Below the pieces are notes generated by a model that saw only the letters and a list, made by a program, of their open reading frames with translations, was not told the origin of the DNA and searched no databases. Shown here one piece after another: positions 60,689-64,000 of a DNA stretch of 64,000 bases. Source of the DNA: Bradyrhizobium sp. 21 (GTDB lineage: Bacteria; Pseudomonadota; Alphaproteobacteria; Rhizobiales; Xanthobacteraceae); assembly GCF_023073335.1 (NCBI RefSeq), contig NZ_JADPJG010000032.1, positions 372,001 through 436,000 on the forward strand. The letters are read 5' to 3'. Each line of letters opens with the position of its first letter. Position 1 is the stretch's first letter. A program made the translations under genes and the position numbers.

Positions 60689-61912
60689 ATGATGTCGATG
60701 TTGTATCAGACCTTCCAGAACCATATGGACCTGACGGAGCCGTGGCGAACGGGAGCCTCGTCCGCGCTCAGATACCTCAATCTGGTGCCGCAGGGCATGT
60801 CGGATCAGGTGGTTGGCCGGCTCTCGGCGGCACTGGAGCTGATTTCTCGCTCCACCCTTACGTATCGCCGCCCGTCCTACGGCATCGACAGTATCATGGT
60901 GGGCAACCGCGAGGTTGCGGTGACCGAAGAGGTCGCCTACGCGACGCCGTTCGGCTCGCTGCTGCATTTCAAGAAGGAGGGCGTGGGCGAGCAGCCGCGC
61001 ATGTTGCTGGTGGCGCCGATGTCCGGCCACTTCGCGACGCTGCTGCGCGGCACCGCGAAGACGCTGCTTCAGGACCACGACGTTTACATCACCGACTGGC
61101 ACAATCCGCGCGATATTCCGCGCAGCGAGGGCCGCTTCGGGCTCGACGACTACACCGAGCATCTCATCGACTTCCTAGGCCAATTGGGCCCGCGCCCGCA
61201 TATGGTAGCGATCTGCCAGCCGTCGGTCTCGGCGCTCGCGGCCGCCGCGATCATGTGCGAGGGCAACCATCCCTCGCGGCCGGCGACGCTGACGCTGATG
61301 GCGGGCCCGATCGACACGCGGATTCAGCCGACCAGGGTCAACGAGTTCGCCAAGAGCAGGCCTATCGACTGGTTCGAGAGCAATCTGATCAACTACGTGC
61401 CGATGCAGTGCCGCGGCGCGTTGCGCAAAGTCTATCCCGGCTTCGTGCAGCTCACCGCCTTCGTCTCGATGAATCTCGAGCGCCACATCAAGCAGCACAT
61501 GGACCTCGCCAACCACATCGCCAAGGGCGAGAAGGAGAAGGCGGCCAGCATCAAGACCTTCTACGACGAATATTTCGCCGTGATGGACCTGCCCGCCGAG
61601 TTCTACATCGAGACCGTGCGCGACGTCTTCCAGGAACATCTGCTGCCGCAGGGCAAGCTGATGCACCGCGGCCGTCCCGTGGACACCAAGGCCGTCGGGC
61701 GCATGGGGCTGATGACGGTCGAGGGCGAGAAGGACGACATCTGCTCGATCGGCCAGACGCTCGCAGCCCAAGACCTCTGCAGCGGCGTGCGCGCCTATCG
61801 CCGGGTGCACCACATGCAGGCCGGCGTCGGCCATTACGGCGTGTTTTCCGGCAAGCGCTGGAATAACGAGATCTATCCGCTGTTGCGGGATTTCGTGCAC
61901 GTGAATTCCTGA
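60689..61912 (+). CDS. phaZ: Intracellular polyhydroxyalkanoate depolymerase
   Basis: PHB depolymerase of the intracellular alpha/beta type, 407 residues. MLYQTFQNHMDLTEPWRTGA opening; nucleophile Cys176 in VAICQPSVSALAAAA (the lipase-like GxSxG is replaced by xCQPS as in PhaZ1 enzymes); CNLIN-like NLINYVPMQCRGAL, DLPAEFYIETVRDVFQEHLL and the catalytic His in VHHMQAGVGHYGVF. Bradyrhizobium stores PHB; the enzyme degrades it in the cytosol. It stands alone. Confidence 0.92.
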   Translation: MMSMLYQTFQNHMDLTEPWRTGASSALRYLNLVPQGMSDQVVGRLSAALELISRSTLTYRRPSYGIDSIMVGNREVAVTEEVAYATPFGSLLHFKKEGVGEQPRMLLVAPMSGHFATLLRGTAKTLLQDHDVYITDWHNPRDIPRSEGRFGLDDYTEHLIDFLGQLGPRPHMVAICQPSVSALAAAAIMCEGNHPSRPATLTLMAGPIDTRIQPTRVNEFAKSRPIDWFESNLINYVPMQCRGALRKVYPGFVQLTAFVSMNLERHIKQHMDLANHIAKGEKEKAASIKTFYDEYFAVMDLPAEFYIETVRDVFQEHLLPQGKLMHRGRPVDTKAVGRMGLMTVEGEKDDICSIGQTLAAQDLCSGVRAYRRVHHMQAGVGHYGVFSGKRWNNEIYPLLRDFVHVNS

Positions 61913-62069
61913 GACCTGATTGCATTGTCTTGCGAGCTGCCGTCGATCGTCGGACACGCTGTGCCGGGTCAAGTCGCCAAGGCGGGCCGCGCCTGCGACC
62001 TCCACCCGGCCCCGCTCAGGATCACACCTGACCGACTGAAAGGGGACGCGAGGAATCACGCCGATGGCG

Positions 62070-62993
62070 TCACTCGTCCCGGCCGCCCTCGGTTTCGCGG
62101 CGCCACGCGCCCGGACTGACGCCGACCATGGACGAGAACACCCGCGTGAAATGGCTCTGATTGGCAAATCCGGCCGAAATGGCAATCTCTGACAACGGCA
62201 GGTCGCGGACCGTCATCAGTTGCTTGGCCGCCTTCACGCGCTGTTGGAGCAGCCATTGATGCGGCGGCAGGCCGGTGGAGATCCGGAATGCGCGCGAGAA
62301 GTGGCTGACCGAAAGTCCGAGCTCGGTCGCGATCTGCTGCAACGCGATCTTGCCTGTGAGATCGGAATCGAGCCGGTCACACGCGCGCTTCACCTGCCAC
62401 CGCGCGAGACCGCCGCGGGTCGGTTCTGCGGCCGACTTCAGCCCGCCATAGGTCTGGGCGACGTGGGCGGTCAGCGCGAGCATCATGTGATCGACGAAAA
62501 GCTGGTTGGTCTCATCGGGCCGCCGCAATCCCTGCCGCAACGAGGCGCCAAGATGTCGAATGACCCCGTCGTCATGACCGACGCCCGGCTCGTAGCTGAG
62601 CTCGCCAATGCGCGGCCCGCCGGGCTGCCTGGCGATGTCGCGCAGCGCCGAGCGGGGCAAATAGAAGAACAGCGAGTGAAACGGCTTGTCGATCACATAG
62701 CGGGGGTCGCGCTTGAGGTCGTACAGATAGGTCGCGCCTGCGCGAACATCCGTCTTGGTGACACAGCGGCCCTCCTCCCAGCATTCGCAATCCGGATAGT
62801 CGCGGAATTTCAGGCTGACGAGATAGGCATCCTCCGCAGGCAAGGAGCCGGAAAGATCCGGCGTCGGATCGTCGTTGCGGACTTCGGTGACCGCGAGCTT
62901 GGCGCTGTGCAGCGAACGCGTGACCAGGACCGGTGCCTGCTTCAAGTGAAAGCCCTGCCCGAGCTTCTGTCCGTAGACGCCTGCTTGTGTCAT
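62070..62993 (-). CDS. AraC-family transcriptional regulator
   Basis: Protein of 307 residues. N-terminal effector domain (DAYLVSLKFRDYPDCECWEE, LKRDPRYVIDKPFHSLFFYL) and C-terminal AraC HTH pair (ALQQIATELGLSVSHFSRAF, PLSEIAISAGFANQSHFTRVF, followed by VGVSPGAWRR). Start at 62993 (MTQAGVYGQKLG); upstream codons to 63083 are not family-like. The target is unknown. The gap to 63279 shows nothing I can identify. Confidence 0.87.
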   Translation of the reverse strand: MTQAGVYGQKLGQGFHLKQAPVLVTRSLHSAKLAVTEVRNDDPTPDLSGSLPAEDAYLVSLKFRDYPDCECWEEGRCVTKTDVRAGATYLYDLKRDPRYVIDKPFHSLFFYLPRSALRDIARQPGGPRIGELSYEPGVGHDDGVIRHLGASLRQGLRRPDETNQLFVDHMMLALTAHVAQTYGGLKSAAEPTRGGLARWQVKRACDRLDSDLTGKIALQQIATELGLSVSHFSRAFRISTGLPPHQWLLQQRVKAAKQLMTVRDLPLSEIAISAGFANQSHFTRVFSSMVGVSPGAWRRETEGGRDE

Positions 62994-63278
62994 GTCGATA
63001 AACCCATCCGTAAAGGCACGTCTTCGCCGGCCTTCCGAGGTCCGCGCATTATCGGAGATCGCCGGTCGGCGGTCCAGCGACACCGCCTAACACGAAGCTG
63101 TCGTGGCGGGGCCCCGGAGCGGATCGCGACGCGATGATTTCATTGTGATTTCAGCGTGATGTCACAGGCCCGGCATCGCCAAGCACAACGCCGTTGACCT
63201 GCTCTGCAGGTCACTGCGCGATTTCATCGTGCGTTCTCGAAACGGTTCGCGATCGAAGGTGCGCTCGCCGCCTGCGCG

Positions 63279-64000
63279 TCAGGCGGACCATTCCTCGCCC
63301 CAGACCTGGACGACGTGGCCCGGAGACACTTCGCGATATTGCCGAATCGGCGGCTGGTAGTCGGGCGCGCGAACCGGGCTTCTGATCTCGTCGTTCGAGG
63401 CCTCGCGCCTGGTGCCGCGGCGCGCTGGATCGGGCACCGGCACGGCCGCCATCAGCTTCTTCGTATAGGGATGCTGCGGATTGCCGAACAATGCCGCGCG
63501 CGGGCCGATCTCGACGATCTCGCCGAGATACATCACCGCGACGCGGTGGCTCATGCGCTCGACCACCGCTATGTCATGGGAAATGAAGAGGTACGCGAGG
63601 CCCATGCTGGCCTGAAGGTCGAGCATCAGGTTGACGACCTGCGCCTTGACCGAGACGTCGAGCGCGGAAACCGCCTCGTCCGCGACGATCAGCTTCGGTC
63701 CGAGCGCGAGCGCGCGGGCAATGCAGATGCGCTGGCGCTGGCCGCCGGAGAATTCGTGCGGAAAACGCGCGGCCATGTCGGCGGTGAGACCCACGCGCAC
63801 GAGCAAATCGGCGACCTTCTCCCGCGCCTGCGACGCCGTGGCGAACCCGTTGGCCAGCAGAGGCGCTGCAATCGCCGTCCCCACCGACATGCGCGGATTA
63901 AGGCTCGCGAACGGATCCTGAAACACGATCTGCATCTGCTTGCGGAAGCTGCGCAAGGTGCGGGCATTCATCGCCAGCACATCCTGACCGTCGATCAGAA
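63279..64000 (-). CDS. Oligopeptide/dipeptide-type ABC ATPase, 5' end missing
   Basis: C-terminal two-thirds of a DppF/OppF-like ATPase, cut by the right edge; codons continue to 64000 (LIDGQDVLAMNARTLRSFRK). Q-loop QIVFQDPFASLNPR, signature FSGGQRQRICIARAL, Walker B KLIVADEAVSALDVSVKAQV, switch His in LFISHDIAVVERM, and the oligopeptide-type C-terminal extension NPQHPYTKKLMAAVPVPDP. Partners lie beyond the window. Confidence 0.9.
   Translation of the reverse strand, partial: LIDGQDVLAMNARTLRSFRKQMQIVFQDPFASLNPRMSVGTAIAAPLLANGFATASQAREKVADLLVRVGLTADMAARFPHEFSGGQRQRICIARALALGPKLIVADEAVSALDVSVKAQVVNLMLDLQASMGLAYLFISHDIAVVERMSHRVAVMYLGEIVEIGPRAALFGNPQHPYTKKLMAAVPVPDPARRGTRREASNDEIRSPVRAPDYQPPIRQYREVSPGHVVQVWGEEWSA

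Noticed and set aside
60484..61866. 460-residue frame overlapping the PHA depolymerase
   Set aside because: Arg/Ala-rich shadow of phaZ with no family features.

Overview
The window looks like a chromosomal segment of an alphaproteobacterium close to Bradyrhizobium (Nitrobacteraceae). This is inferred from the high GC, the style of the encoded proteins, Irr-type iron boxes at the bacterioferritin genes, a start-proximal TPP riboswitch on a thiO-led thiamine operon, and many dispersed palindromic intergenic repeats. No rRNA, tRNA, phage, plasmid, integrase or CRISPR signal was seen. Most genes are ordinary housekeeping or accessory genes. The unusual content lies in the repeats and a few odd proteins.

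Layout. 1-6.7 kb: a pmtA-like methyltransferase cut by the left edge, a GT4 glycosyltransferase, an L,D-transpeptidase, a cytochrome c, a GIY-YIG protein boxed in by repeats, a DUF899 gene overlapping a small membrane protein gene, a divergent HTH protein and a beta-propeller protein. 6.8-14.4 kb: a DUF4403-like protein, a polyamine-type ABC operon (ATPase, binding protein, two permeases) and a LivK-like binding protein. 14.6-19.3 kb: a PRC-barrel protein, an unknown Ser-rich protein, an OmpR/EnvZ-type two-component pair, a zinc-ribbon protein and a lytic transglycosylase. 19.5-24.5 kb: TPP riboswitch and thiO-thiS-thiG-thiE-thiC. 24.5-32.2 kb: an AT-richer orphan gene, a MUG-like DNA glycosylase, VOC, GST and SDR genes, RidA, small secreted proteins and a J-domain protein.

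32.4-40.7 kb: a two-barrel outer-membrane protein, an SDR, an orphan FlbD-type HTH protein, a collagen-like protein, several small proteins, an alpha/beta hydrolase, and bfr/bfd with three iron-box-like palindromes. 40.9-48 kb: two glycine-zipper paralogues, a MltB-type transglycosylase, ettA, a 2-hydroxyacid dehydrogenase and a second L,D-transpeptidase with internal repeats. 48-52.8 kb: a Pro/Ala-rich membrane-anchored protein, two rhodanese-family proteins, and a divergent VWA (CoxE-like)/MoxR pair. 52.8-54.3 kb: a gene-poor island with a long, hairpin-rich non-coding stretch followed by a REP-associated tyrosine transposase (RAYT) between two copies of a long palindrome. 54.2-64 kb: GMC oxidoreductase, GNAT, SMP-30, two AraC regulators, GST, PHA depolymerase and an oligopeptide-type ABC ATPase cut by the right edge.

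Repeats. At least seven families of inverted-repeat elements are dispersed between genes, and some lie inside operons (thiamine, polyamine ABC). One family (six loci, each an inverted pair) has a central hairpin that changes sequence but keeps its base pairing. Three other families share GTAG...CTAC ends, the tetranucleotide known from RAYT-recognised REPs, and one of them flanks the RAYT gene. A GIY-YIG gene is bracketed in a similar way by the first family. The best candidates for something undescribed are the hairpin-rich non-coding element at 52.9-53.5 kb and the GIY-YIG/repeat association.
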